The notes beneath the pieces are model-generated. The model saw only the letters and a program-made list of their open reading frames with translations, was not told the DNA's origin and made no database searches. A stretch of 64,000 nt of DNA from Nicotiana tabacum. Lineage: Eukaryota; Streptophyta; Magnoliopsida; Solanales; Solanaceae. The translations under genes and the position numbers were made by a program. Shown in pieces: positions 34,792-46,410 of this stretch (its first letter is position 1; each line of letters begins with the position of its first letter). The DNA is taken from NCBI RefSeq assembly GCF_000715075.1, contig NC_134101.1, positions 195,506,103 to 195,570,102 on the forward strand. The letters run 5' to 3'.

Positions 34792-36377
34792 CTACTTGGT
34801 CCCAGAAGGACCTTCCCCAGATTCGGTATTCTTGCCTCCCTTGTACAGCTGCAAAAGCTCGCGCAATCCTAACAGTAAGTAGGCTCGGGCCAAATGCCCG
34901 CCCGTATTTCCCTCGGCATTTTGGCAGTCTTCGATCCTCTTCAAGAACTTTCCTTCTAATTCTACTAGACCCCGCTCCAGATACCCCAACCGCTTGTTAG
35001 CGTTGACGTCCATATCCTTCCATTCGTCGATCAGCTTCTGGTGGGCTTCCTGTATTTTCCGCTGCTCATTTTCACACTCTCGAATTCTCTTGCGTAGTAG
35101 ATTGTACTTAACCCGTGCTTCAGTTTTCTCGTCGATGATTCTGTGTCCGTAAATGAACCCGGGCTGACCCATACTGTTGTGATTATCTTCCAACCACCCC
35201 GAATAATGCGGTACACACCCGACAGGATACCTGTCTGGCTCAATAGATTCTCTCCCTGAGACGATCTTACAATGCCACAGGTGCTGAGCTTGGCATTTGT
35301 GAGGGCTATCATCGTCCTGGAAATCAACCTTAAAGTGACTCATCTTGTCAACCCTTGGTATGATTTGTTTTCTCCCAGCCCGCCTCATGGCCCGGAGGGG
35401 AACGTAGGGATAAGTTCCCATTAGACCAATGAGTATGAGAAATGGCGCATCTCGGGATCGAACAATGAACTCTTCCGTAGGGAACCACTCAACCATCCAC
35501 TGTACCTGGTCCTCCTTCAGATTCTCAAATAGCTCTACCCATCCTCCGGCATCTTCTGGCTGAGCGAACATGTTAGGCACATAGTTCATACGCCTTGGCT
35601 GGTGGAAGGCAATGTGATTATCCCACTCTCTGCGCAGGATCTCTTGCAGGTATTCTCCCTTCTGGAGGTGCTCCATGAGCCAGAGTTGAAGTAGTAAATT
35701 GCATCCCTCAAAATGACTGGCCCTTCGCTGACAGTTGTCCAGGGCTCGGTATATCTCCGCAATAATCATGGGCATTATGCTGAAAGGCTGCCCGCCAATC
35801 CCTTCCATCAGAGTCTTAGTTACCATGGACATTCTGGTGTGAATCCTAGCCTTCTTCATAGGAAAGATCATCATACCCAGGAAACAGAACATGAATACAA
35901 AGACCCTTCTATGTATATGCCCTAAAGAGGTGAGGGCAAATTCGTCCGAATAAGTGTGGTATGACTTGCTATGGCCATACCTTTCATAGAGAAAATCAGA
36001 CTGTATGTAGGAATCTTTCAAACAATTCAGATCCAGATTCTTCTTGAGTCCCATCATTTTGAGGAAACCCCTACCCTTGCGATTCTCTGGCATAAGTAGA
36101 TCCGGAGTCTCCCAAGAATACCAGCTAGACGCCTTATTTCTTCCAGTAAAGTGGTCATTTCAAGGTCCCCGAAGCGAAAAACCGACCTATCACCGTCCCA
36201 AAATAGAGTAGCAGCCTCGATAATTTTGTTGTCAGGCCGGACTTGCAGGAGTGAAGGAAGATTTCCTAAGTACTTGCGGACAAGGGTCTGATCGCTGTCA
36301 TGAAGGTCCTCCCACTAGCTTAGCAACCTTGGGTGAATGTTGGTTACCATACCGAATCTGGCGACTTCGTGCCTCAT
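34792..36377 (-). pseudogene. Ogre B ORF1, nearly complete
   Basis: The continuous frame 34792-36093 gives 433 codons, the longest in the window apart from the viral coat-like ORF. Blocks: YERYGHSKSYHTYSDEFALTSLG, an FVFMFCFLGMMIFPM hydrophobic stretch, IYRALDNCQRRASHFEGCNL, MNYVPNMFAQPEDAGGW, then a charged coiled coil (VKYNLLRKRIRECENEQRKIQ onward). The true start is probably the ATG at 36377. A private stop at 36315-36317 and a one-base deletion near 36115 break the first 95 codons or so. Function unknown; an ORF in this position is typical of Ogre. Confidence 0.84.
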
Positions 36378-37072
36378 TTTCTGCAAAACAAAGTGTTAGG
36401 CCCTTAACCCCACCAGACTCGACTATTTAAATCAATAATTAGCAAGAACAGGCATTTAGTTCTCCAAATAAATGCACATAACATGGAGGTGTCCGTTTGG
36501 GTTTTGAGGAAACCCGATGGACTTTGGACATAGGCTATCGTAATGAGTCATTATGCGGACAACATAACTGACTCGGCTAGGTTTAACCATGATGCATGAA
36601 CAGTTTAACGGAATAAGGTTTCTACTTTTGAAGTGCTAGACAAGGTACTCTTGAGCGGACAACTCAAGAGGGAAAGGCACGGAACCGTCGACTGCACCGC
36701 TGATCGACTGGTTTTACCGCAAATACGCCTTTGCCGAATTTCAAGGGTGATAATATTGGAAGAGCGCAACCACTCATTATAAGCATTGCTATGGTGTTTG
36801 TTTGGCATGAGTGGAATATGATGTTGAAGATGCAGTTTACAAAAATGAAATAAATTGACATGTATTTTCATGTTCATAAGATAAGATTACAATAATTGCG
36901 GTAATTACAACAACATTGAAATAAAGTAGTAAAGGAAAGCAGCTAAAGAAACGAATAGACATGAAGAGCCAAGTCAGTTTCGTAGTGAAAGAATAAAAGA
37001 CAGTAAATAAAGCAATTAATGAGATAATAAAGTCACAAACAACATGCAATGGTAAAAGCCTAAAGGAGTTTC
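36378..37072 (-). other. Ogre B 5' leader
   Basis: About 0.7 kb between primer site and ORF1, closely matching 20126-20822. No coding frame of note. Confidence 0.6.
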
Positions 37073-37087
37073 CCAGCAGAGTCGCCA
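37073..37087 (-). other. Primer-binding site, Ogre B (tRNA-Arg type)
   Basis: TGGCGACTCTGCTGG on the minus strand, three bases from LTR3; identical to the site of copy A. Confidence 0.85.
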
Positions 37088-37090
37088 TGC

Positions 37091-40000
37091 TGTCGACGCC
37101 CCCTTTTTCTCTAATCGTGGGGTCAGAAATCGGGTATACGACATTGGGAGGACAACTCTATTCCCTTTCGAGAATTGGGTTTAGAAGTTGAAGAGTCGCC
37201 ACCTAATGATTACAGTGCATTAGGACACTTTAAGAAGGGTTTGAGATGAAGAGACCAGAGATTAGGGTAAGGGCTAGAAATTATCCCGAGGGGAAGGTGT
37301 TAGGCACCCCTCAAGATCCACTAGTGTGGTTCCCGGCCATGTTGCAATTGTGGCTTTAAAAAGTAAACAATCAAGGATCAATTAAGGATTCGCACATAAG
37401 ATTGCGACCAAGTTGAAACTTTTAAAAGATAAGTAGAGAGGGCAGAAATTCATGAAAAAGAGATTTGAACAGTTTTACAAGAAGAGATGAAAGCAAGTAA
37501 AGGGAGAGGAGTCCTAAGTTTATAATTAATATGGATCACTTCAATGCAATACCCAGCGATCACTCCTCAGAAGAGGGGTTGCACGTGATATTAGCGCATC
37601 GGTCATCATATCCATATCTACCCTTCCCACCCCGTTAAGGTATTTAAATGCGATCAGTCTTGTTTACTTATTGCATGCTAGTACCCGTCCCAACCTATCA
37701 GTCCCGGGGTATCAGGACTTCTAATCCTAAAGGGGAAGGAAAGGGATATAGGCATATATGGGGTTCAAAGGTTAAAATTCTAATTGCGACATACAAAACA
37801 AGTAACAAATATAAGGATGAACAAAACAAATAGGTAAGGCTCAAGTAAACCCCTTAATCAAACAAACACTTAATTTAGCATGCCTTAGCATATACTGATT
37901 TGGTCTTAAGTTAAAAATTAAGCGGCGAGCGGACTAGTTCAACACATACATTTAGATAGAAAGCCTACATTAGGCAACTCGGATCCGATTGTCAAAGATT
38001 AAGGTATTTCAAGCGAGTGATTTAAAAGGTACTGGTTTCAGGAAAAAGTAGTCTAATGCATAGGAGTTTTGAAAAGAAAGTGTGGACTGCAGTAACAATA
38101 AAACACAGAAATGGTTGTGAAAGAGTTTTAGAGATAGAAATATCTAAGGAAAGGGTAAGTGGCAACTGTTTAAAAGACAATTTTAGCGTCTGAGTAAAAC
38201 ATTTAGACAGAATCGTTGTAGAAGCATACTGAGTTAAGAGAGTTTTTGTCAAAGAATTAAGACTTCTGAAATCGTTGCTGTATTAAGACGTTAAGGACCA
38301 GTTAATAGATTATTATTACTTTAAGCGAATCAGACGAGTTTGATGCTGATCCTATAGGCATGATATCTATTTTGATTTCTAAAACCTATTATTGAACTTG
38401 TAAAAGATGATTGTGTTAATTAACCCTACAGTTTGCCTAATGCATATGCATTCCTTATAGGCATGATCTCTATATGCATTGATTAAATGAACGTTAAGTC
38501 CTATAGGCATGATTTCTATGTGATTTGTAACACAATGAAGCGTTGACCCTATAGGCATGGTCTCTAGGTGATGTGGAACCAGAAATATTGAACAGCCCTA
38601 TAGGCAGGATTTCTAAAAAATTAAAATCCTAAAGCATGGTTTCTACCCCTACTGATGCAAGAATGTAAAACCCCTCCCACACCCTTTTACTATATTCCCC
38701 AAATCCTTTATACAAATTATTACAGACCAAAAGAAAGAAAATAAATACATTAAAAACTAACAGCTACATCCGAGCAGCCTAATTCAATCTTAATGTCCAA
38801 TAACATGTGATTAACCAATTCCGAATTTCCAAAGCCTTCTCTTTATCCAAAGTGTTTCAAAGTTCCAAGGAATCTCAAGGATTCCCGACATTGCTTACAT
38901 TCAGGATACCATTTAGAATTAGAATAGTGCAGTGCGGAATAGCTAGCCCTCAAGCATCCAAGTTCAGTGGGAGCTTAAGGGTCCCAAAGCATGGCTTACC
39001 AGAGAGGGGCAGAACTTAGAACTAGGAATGAGTGCAAAGTGAAAGAGGGATTAGGGAGCCATAGCAAATGGTGGTCATACCCAGCCATAGGTGTTGACTG
39101 GCACACCCCTGACCATTTGTTTGGTCCAAACAAGTTAAGAGCAGACCTTAGAGGTCAGACCTGAGTGTAGATGGTGATTAGGACACCACCAGACCCAAAT
39201 CAGGCTCAACATATAAAGGGGAAAAGGGAAGTGGGAATTGATTCGAGCAAAGGGTTCAAAAGAACCTAGTTTAAAGTTATGGGCAGCAATAACAGAGTGT
39301 TGTCATGGCTAGAACTGTGCTCTCATACAAAGGGGTAAAGGGAAGGGATTCACATGAGAATAGCACATACAGAGTTGCAGAAACATAAGGAAAGAAAGCA
39401 TAACAGACTAATATGTAAACACATGGTGAAAGAGAGAGCATGACAGGATAGGAAATAAACACATAGTTAAAGGGGAATTATTTAACTAAGAATGACATAC
39501 CAGTTGCAAGTACTAGAATAGCAGAACAACAAAAGCAATTACACAGCCAGAAGTCAGCAGGAGCAAAATCGAGTCTTCAACAAATACTTGAGTGTTCAAA
39601 TAGAACTCAAGAATGTTTCAGAAAGTAGAAAGAGAAGAGGAGCAGAGTGCTCAATACTAGAGGTTGAGAAAGTATTGAAAAGTTTGAAGTCTTTCTGTGT
39701 ATGAATTCTGAAGTAAGTGCAAAAGGGGTAGCCCCTTTTATAGTGCAGAAGACAAGTGAGAAGAAGGTAAGAAAATAATTTTGAAAGTCAATCACACAGA
39801 TTTCCCTTCAGCCAAGTGATTGATATCAGACGGGCATGACAAATAAGGAAAGGATTTGATTTTAAAATCTTTTCTAAGGTAGTACAATAAGGGTAAATGC
39901 ACATAAACTTATTTAAGGAAAGAGTCTAGTAGTACGCGATTTGGGCTAATAAGGAAAGGCAATCAATCAACAGTCCGTAAAAATCAAGGTTTTAGCCTTG

Positions 40001-41824
40001 GCACGAATGGATCAAACCCACAAAAGGTGAAGAGAAACTTATTTTAAAGAAAATCAGTAACACTCAATCAATCCTCATAAAAAGGAATTCGGAATCAATC
40101 ACAAGTTGGCAAAAGACCTTTTGAAAGAAGAATTTATCATATATAAAGCAAACACTTCAAACAGAAGAGTCTAACATCAAAGTATTTAGAATCATAAACA
40201 AAAGAATACAAGTTCAACCAGAGACTCATAGTGAGTCTGAAGGTACAGGGTCCCAAAGTGGAACCCTAATTTGATTTTCCAAGAAAAACCCCCAAATTCT
40301 AGGGTTTCCCCATCGAATCAAACACATAAATGAGAAGGCAAGTGAACAGACTCTAGGAGTCTTATGAGAATCAGGCAAATACAATAGAAGGATTGAAACA
40401 ATCAAAGAAAAGAAAACCATTTTAAGGCATGAAGAATGTTCAGACAACTTTGGAACTTAAGAAAGGATGGGGGGTTTAAACAGAACAGACGAAACATGCT
40501 TAACAAGAACAGGAACATAGTTCAGAAAAGCAAAACATCGAGTAATACAGTAGTAAAGAGTGATAAAAAAAGAATAGACTAATCATGTGAGCATACGTAT
40601 AAAAGTAGGAAGATAATACATGCGTAAATAGAGGAGGAGAACATACGAGCATACTACAGACAAACAGCTGAAAGAAAAGAACAACAAAAATCGAAAGATT
40701 TTCAGAAATCCAAATTTGAAAAACCAACGATTTTGAAAAGGAATTTTTGGGAAAACACTCGAAACGTCAAATATAGCATAGATCTATCACAGATATTAAA
40801 GGATAAAACGAAAAGCAACCTCGAATAGGGTAGAGTTTCTGAGAACCTTAAAGGACGAGAAGGCTTGGAAGTCAATAGATCGGATCTGAGCTTATAAGGT
40901 CGAATCCAGGCTCAAGAGGCTAAAGTACGCCGGAGCAAGGCCGAAAACGACCAAAGAATCTCAAATCGGCCAAGGTCAAGATGAAGACCTTCGAGGTCTA
41001 GCCTCAAATCTTCAGCGAGCAGGCGTATAGGAGCAGAATATGGTGAGTAGAGATCGTCCATGGCTAGATTAACCATGGATTTCGGAGGATTTTGGGTCGG
41101 AGAGGGGGTAGGTGGCTTCTAGGGTTTCAGGGGTTGAGAGAGTTCGAGAGAGACGAGGAAACCAAAGGCGGCAGGTTTGGAGAGAATAGGGATAGGGATA
41201 AGGTCGTTGGAATTAATTAAGGTAAGGGGGAATCTGGGCCGTTGATCAAAATGATCAACGACTCAGATTAAAAGGAACATGGGCCGGTTCGATTAATTGG
41301 GTAATTGGGTTGGGTTAATTGGGTAATTTGGTTGGGTAAAGATTGGGGTTAATTTAGGCTAAGATTGAAAGGTAAATGGGGTTACATATTAAATAGCCAG
41401 TTTTTCCCTTTTGTTTTATAAAATAGTAAAAAATGATTTTGAAATTAAATTAAAAGTACTGAATCATTAAATAATATATAAATATTAATTTAAAATACTG
41501 GGATCAATTTTTATAATTATAAAATGCGATAAAATATTAAAGAGGCTAGTATTGCAATTATATGCAATATAGTTTTAAAAACACCAAACGAATTTGTAAA
41601 AATATGCAAAAATTATGTTAGCTATATTTTGATGTAAATGTGAGAATGAAATAAATTATCCTACAAAATGGCAAGCTTTTGGGGAATAATTATGGGATTT
41701 AATGGTGTAAAAATAGGCCATAAATTGGTTTAAAAATCATAAAAATGCCAAAATCTTTTGGTGTGCTTATATTTGCACATATGTGTTATTTTGAAAATAT
41801 ATAGGGAAAAATTGGGTATCAACA
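37091..41824 (-). repeat. Ogre LTR3 (5' LTR of B)
   Basis: Full 4734-bp LTR, about 10 bp shorter than LTR2 through small indels. The TATA motif is at 39734-39743, the CCTATAGG motif series at about 38350-38615 and the U3 inverted repeat at 41238-41262. It ends GGTATCAACA at 41824, followed by the right target duplication. Confidence 0.93.
39734..39743 (-). promoter_or_regulatory. TATA box of Ogre LTR3
   Basis: CTATAAAAGG on the minus strand, as in LTR2. It would drive transcription of copy B if the LTR were active. Confidence 0.6.
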
Positions 41825-41829
41825 ATAAC
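41825..41829. repeat. Target-site duplication ATAAC, right
   Basis: Follows the LTR3 edge and matches 9322-9326 exactly. Confidence 0.9.
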
Positions 41830-41842
41830 AAGGATGATAACC

Positions 41843-42118
41843 GGGGATCTCTTGGTATCCTCAATATATGCTTGGATCTCTTGGTATCCCGAGAATCTCT
41901 TAGTATCCTCAATATATGCTATGGATCTCTTGGCATCCCGAGGATCTCTTGGTATCCTCAATATATGCTAGGGATCTCTTGGTATCCTGAGGATCTCCTG
42001 GCATCCTCAATATATGCTAGGGATCTCTTGGTATCCTCAATATATGCTAGGGATCTCTTGGTATCCCGAGGATCTCTTGGTATCCTCAATATACGTGTCA
42101 GGGATCTCTTGGTATCCC
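41843..42118. repeat. GGAT-ctcttggt-ATCC tandem hairpin array
   Basis: Eleven copies of a 16-base module with GGAT/ATCC arms and an 8-base loop, some with 6-bp stems (GAGGAT/ATCCTC). They are partly separated by a CTCAATATATGCTA linker that makes a period of about 30 bp. Confidence 0.85.
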
Positions 42119-42734
42119 GCACCTCAGTTCAGATCATAAATATGTACAGGGCATTTCAATTAAAAAAATATATCATATCCTAAGGGGAAGGTCCCCCATA
42201 CAAAGTTAGACAAGCCACTTACCTCGAACCAGCTCAAAGTCAACCCGAAACCACGCTCTTGCCACGAGTACTCGACTCCAAATGGCCAAAATCTATTCAA
42301 TTCAATCGCATAATGTAAATAACACTTCAAGTAACTAATTCTACAATTAAATTCTAAGATAATACGCGAAATTAGGTAAAATGACCAAAACGCCCCTCGG
42401 GCCTACGTCTCGAAATCGGGTAAAATATATAGTTTCAGAATCCTCACACTCTCACGAGTCTAACAATACCAAAATTATCCAAATTCGATGTCAAATCCCC
42501 AATCAAAACTCAATTTCTTGGTCTAAGAACTTTTCCCCCAATTTACACCAAAATTTCGAAATTAAATGATGGATTTAAGTATAGATTCATGGAAATTACT
42601 CTAAATCGAGTAGGAATCACTTACCCAAATCGTCCAGGTGAAAAATTACAATCTCTCGAGCTCCCAAGTCCAAAACATGAATTATGGTCTAAACCCTCGA
42701 TTTTGTGTTTTAGATTCTGCCCAGGTGTTTCGTT

Positions 42735-43080
42735 TATCGCGATCATGAAAGGTGACCTGCGATCGCAAAGATTAAAAATCGATGGCTCCTGAACTGGGCT
42801 ACGCGAATGTGAGATGGGGTATGCAAACATGAAGAAGAAAAGGAAAGGCTTACGCGTTTGTAGACAAATCAATGCGGACGCGAAGGGAAAAAAGTTCACT
42901 ATACCCCCGGCTCCTAGTTCTATTACGCGAACGCGGAAAGAGGGATGTGAATGCAAAGGAGGAGTAGGAAGACTTCCGCAATCGTGAGTAAAATGATGCG
43001 ATCGCGAAGAAAAATTTAATCACCCTCCGAAATTACACAATGTGAACGTGCAGGGATGGTCGCGAACGCGATTAAGGAAA
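42735..43080. repeat. GCGATCGC/GCGAACGC motif cluster
   Basis: About ten copies of variants such as CGCGATC, GCGATCGC, GCGGACGCG and CGCGAACGCG, irregularly spaced within the chromovirus 5' LTR. It sits where the 3' LTR has the CCGCATCTGCGG cluster. Confidence 0.6.
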
Positions 43081-44095
43081 CTAGATACCAGATTTTTCTA
43101 CAATTCTACAAGTTCCAAAACGACCCGTTGAGCATCCGAAACACACCCTAGGTACCTGAGACCTCAAACATACATGCCAACCAATCCTAAAATATCATTC
43201 AAACTTGTTCCAACCTTCGGAATGCTCAAAACAATACCAAAACACCTATTTTTCATCGGATTCAAGCTTAAGAGTTCTAAAAACTCTAGAAACACGCTTT
43301 CGATCAAAACGTCTATCAAACCTCATCCAAACGACCTGAAATTATGCACACACATCCCAAATGACACAACAGAACTATTGCAGCTCTCAGAATTCCATTC
43401 TGACCCTCAAATCAAAATCTCGCTATCGAACCGGAAACTTCAAAATTTTAACTTTCGGCATTTCAATCCTAAATTATCTACGGACCTCTAAAACACAATA
43501 CGAACATGCTCCTAAGCCCGAAATCACCTAACGGAGCTAACGGAACCATCAGATTTCCATTCTGAGGCTGTCTTCATACTATTCTGAGTACAGTCAACTT
43601 TCCAACACTTAAGTTCTCATTTAGGGACTAAGTATCCCAAAACTCTCCGAAATTCAAAACTGTACATCACGGCAAATCAAAATAGCCGAAATAAACTCGG
43701 GGAAGGCAGCTAATAGGGGTTCGGGGCGTAAATTCTTAAGACGACCGGCCGGGTTATCACAAGTAGCATGCAGAAGTTAACAGAGTGATGCTTAAAAGTA
43801 AACCAAGAACGTATTAAGCCATGGATTCAGAGGTAAGAACACATGCAAATTATAGGAATATAAGGATGAAATTGCAAAAAAGTCAAGTAACTCACCAGTT
43901 AAACGAAAATTCCAGAAAAAACAAAAATCCGCAGTGTTTTGAACGTCAATGAGAAGCAAAAAACTCAGAATTTAATGGCTTTGGCTTTCATCCGGCCAAA
44001 TCCAAAGTATAGAACGAAATAACAGAGTAAAGCCTTTCGATCTTGTAAAGTTATAGTGATTACAAAGTCTATATTAAAGGGAATGGGGGAGGGGG

Positions 44096-44103
44096 TTTAT
44101 ATA
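44096..44103 (-). promoter_or_regulatory. TATA box of third Ogre LTR
   Basis: TATATAAACCCCC on the minus strand, comparable in context to CTATAAAAGGGG in LTR2/LTR3. Confidence 0.5.
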
Positions 44104-44334
44104 GTGGTAGAAATTAACAAGGAAACACTGTAAAGTTGAACATTAATAAGGAAACCATAGCATGCATAATCAATAAAATCGGATTTAGAAAAAATAGGTA
44201 AACCCTAATTTTTGGGGAAGCAAATATTGACAAAAAATATAACAAAATTCGGTAACATGGTAGAATATAGGATGAACATAGACATAATAACACATAAAAT
44301 CAGAAAATCGAAACAATTTTGGTTCGATCTAGAG

Positions 44335-44339
44335 AGATA
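44335..44339. repeat. Target duplication of non-autonomous element, left
   Basis: AGATA before the TGTCACG edge; the right flank reads AGATC (53038-53042), four of five matching. Confidence 0.55.
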
Positions 44340-46396
44340 TGTCACGACCCAAACCGATTGGCTGCGACGGGCACCCGGTACCTTACTCGACCGAGTACCA
44401 ACATAACGTATCTTTCTTATTACATCATTATATACACGTGACATACAAGCCTAGTAGGTCAACATAATCATTTATAAACTCAAACATAGGCCAACAAGGT
44501 CGTGCAATCTTTCATGTATACGACATATGTTTACAAGTTTCTAAGAGTACATAAATGTCATAAAGGTCGGGATAGAGTCGCGCCATACCAAACAATACTC
44601 TGAAGCAAATGGAACGCACCAACATGTTCCGCTGAGCTGATAGTCTACTTGGAGGGCTCTCGACCTGTCTATCGGGACCTGCGGGCATGAACCACAGCAT
44701 CCCCAGGCAAAAGGGACGTTAGTACGAATAATGTACCGAATATGTAAGGCACAAGTACATAAGATACATGGAAGAAATATAGAGTATATGACTCAACCTG
44801 CAAGTCTGAATAACTTTGTAAAACATAAATTACTTTTAGCGTTGTACATATGCATATGAATGTCATGTCATGCATAGGTACATGTTTCATAACATTATCA
44901 GCCTCTGAGGGCATCCCATCATATAATATCGGCCACTGTGGGTAAAATCATCATCGTATACCAGCTGATCAGGTGGTGGTGCGTATATAACGTCATAACC
45001 TTTCCCATATCGCATATATATATATATACATACATACATATTTATGCTTATATAACGCCATTTGAATACATAAATATATACGTGTATATAACGTCGTTTG
45101 AATCATATTTTAACCACTGTGGGCAATATCATCATCATATACCAGCTGATCAGGTGGTGATGTGTATATAACGCCGTAACCTTTTCCCATATACCATATA
45201 CATATATACGTGTGTATAATGCCATCTGGTCATTGGTCAATGCACATGTATAAATGAGTGAAATGCATGAAAAATATGTAATAATCCCAATATTTCTTCC
45301 GGATAAACTTTTTCAACTAAGTATTATTCTGATACCCATGAATAGAAGATAATATATTATGACACATGGAAATTCAAGAAAATAGATATCTCTAATACTT
45401 CTATGAATAGAGTCATTTATGAAATTTGTACATTTGCACGTTTCGTTTGTATTGTATGGATCATGCCAAAAGAATAGAAGGGATAGCCTTAACATACCTA
45501 TTCCCGGAATTATTTGAACGAATCTGCTTCTGCAAAATAAGGACGAAACATAAACTTGGACAAACTCAAATTTCGGACAACTACTCTGCCCTTAACGTTT
45601 TTCAGAAAGGAATTTTGTTAAGGGGTGAATTTTTGTGACATTCTTGTCACCTTCACATTCTTGGTCATTTAACAGAATGATAAAGTTGCTCCTTGTTCTT
45701 GAAAATGAGATGTTTCATCTTTTAGATTGAATAAGCTTTATACAAAGTCTTGATAAGACTTTTGAAGCCTTTGACACATGGTAAAGGTGATAGATGAATC
45801 ACCTTAATAGGGGGGGGGGGGGGGGCTACTGACCACATATGTACTTGGGAAGATAATTTTATAAATTTATCAACTTATTAGTTAACCGGGTAATGTTTCG
45901 TTATCCGGTAATTAATCTATTACCCGCATAATTTGAGAAATATCATAAATTACTTAAAATTCTATTTATTTTAAAAATACTTCATATATACTTTATATAT
46001 TATACTACCGTGGTCATATGGTACCTTGCATGGTACTAGTTCATAATTATCGGGTATTATCGCTCGACTCGTATTGTATTCCAAATTAACCACTTTCAAC
46101 GAAACTTGTTTTCTTTAATCCGTGTACCCTCTTATTCTTCATAACACTTATTTATTTCTTGCTATAAATAGCGTAAGTACGTTAATGTCAAGATGATCTC
46201 ATCCCCAAGCCTTACATCAGTTAATTGAAAATGAAATTTTAACGTACAATACTTCAGGGTACGATATCGTCGTAACTTAACACTGCAAAGCGTGACATCA
46301 CTGTAATGTAATACTACAGGAGGCGACATCTCACTTCCGAGCTCTCATTAATTTATTTATGGAGTATTTTTATGTACGGAAATATGGGGTGTAGCA
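44340..46396 (-). repeat. LTR of non-autonomous element (3' LTR)
   Basis: TGTCACGACCC...GTAGCA on the plus strand. It contains two diverged internal copies of a CCACTGTGGGTAAAATCATC / CAGCTGATCAGGTGGTG block (about 44933 and 45115), TATA-rich simple sequence and a run of 16 G (45810-45825), which is only a short, interrupted G-run in the other LTR. Confidence 0.85.
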
Positions 46397-46410
46397 TTAT
46401 TCCCCCTTTT
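46397..46410 (-). other. Polypurine tract of non-autonomous element
   Basis: AAAAGGGGGAATAA on the minus strand abuts the LTR start TGCTACACC. Confidence 0.7.

Larger units (their letters stand above)
9327..41824 (-). mobile_element. Ogre-type (Tat lineage) composite: LTR-A-LTR-B-LTR
   Basis: Three LTRs of one family flank two internal regions in the same minus-strand orientation: LTR1 9327-10171 (truncated), internal A 10172-20840, LTR2 20841-25585, internal B 25586-37090, LTR3 37091-41824. The LTRs run TGTTGATACCC...CGTCGACA on the minus strand. Ogre hallmarks are the tRNA-Arg-type primer site, ORF1 before gag, a candidate intron between protease and RT, an extra archaeal-type RNase H and a 3' tandem array. 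The outer edges share the target duplication ATAAC, and the middle LTR has no duplication of its own. It inserted into a chromovirus LTR. Both internal regions are coding-dead. Confidence 0.92.
41830..43761 (-). repeat. Chromovirus 5' LTR, U3-side part
   Basis: Continues the LTR interrupted at 9326. On the minus strand it starts TGTGATAACC at 43761. With 8663-9326 it makes an LTR of about 2.6 kb. It holds an 11-copy GGATCTCTTGGTATCC array (41843-42118) and a GCGATCGC/GCGAACGC cluster (42735-43080). A 111-codon frame at 42621-42956 has no recognisable domain and I treat it as chance. Confidence 0.8.
43762..44339 (-). repeat. LTR fragment of a third Ogre-like element
   Basis: The sequence before the non-autonomous element joins naturally to 53043 onward, which ends in an Ogre LTR edge. 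On the minus strand TATATAAA at 44096-44103 looks like its promoter. It is cut on its left by the chromovirus LTR start. Confidence 0.6.

Noticed and set aside
42621..42956. 111-codon minus-strand frame in the chromovirus LTR
   Set aside because: Lies inside LTR sequence with aligned non-coding counterpart at 1600-2050; no domain, and frame not kept there.
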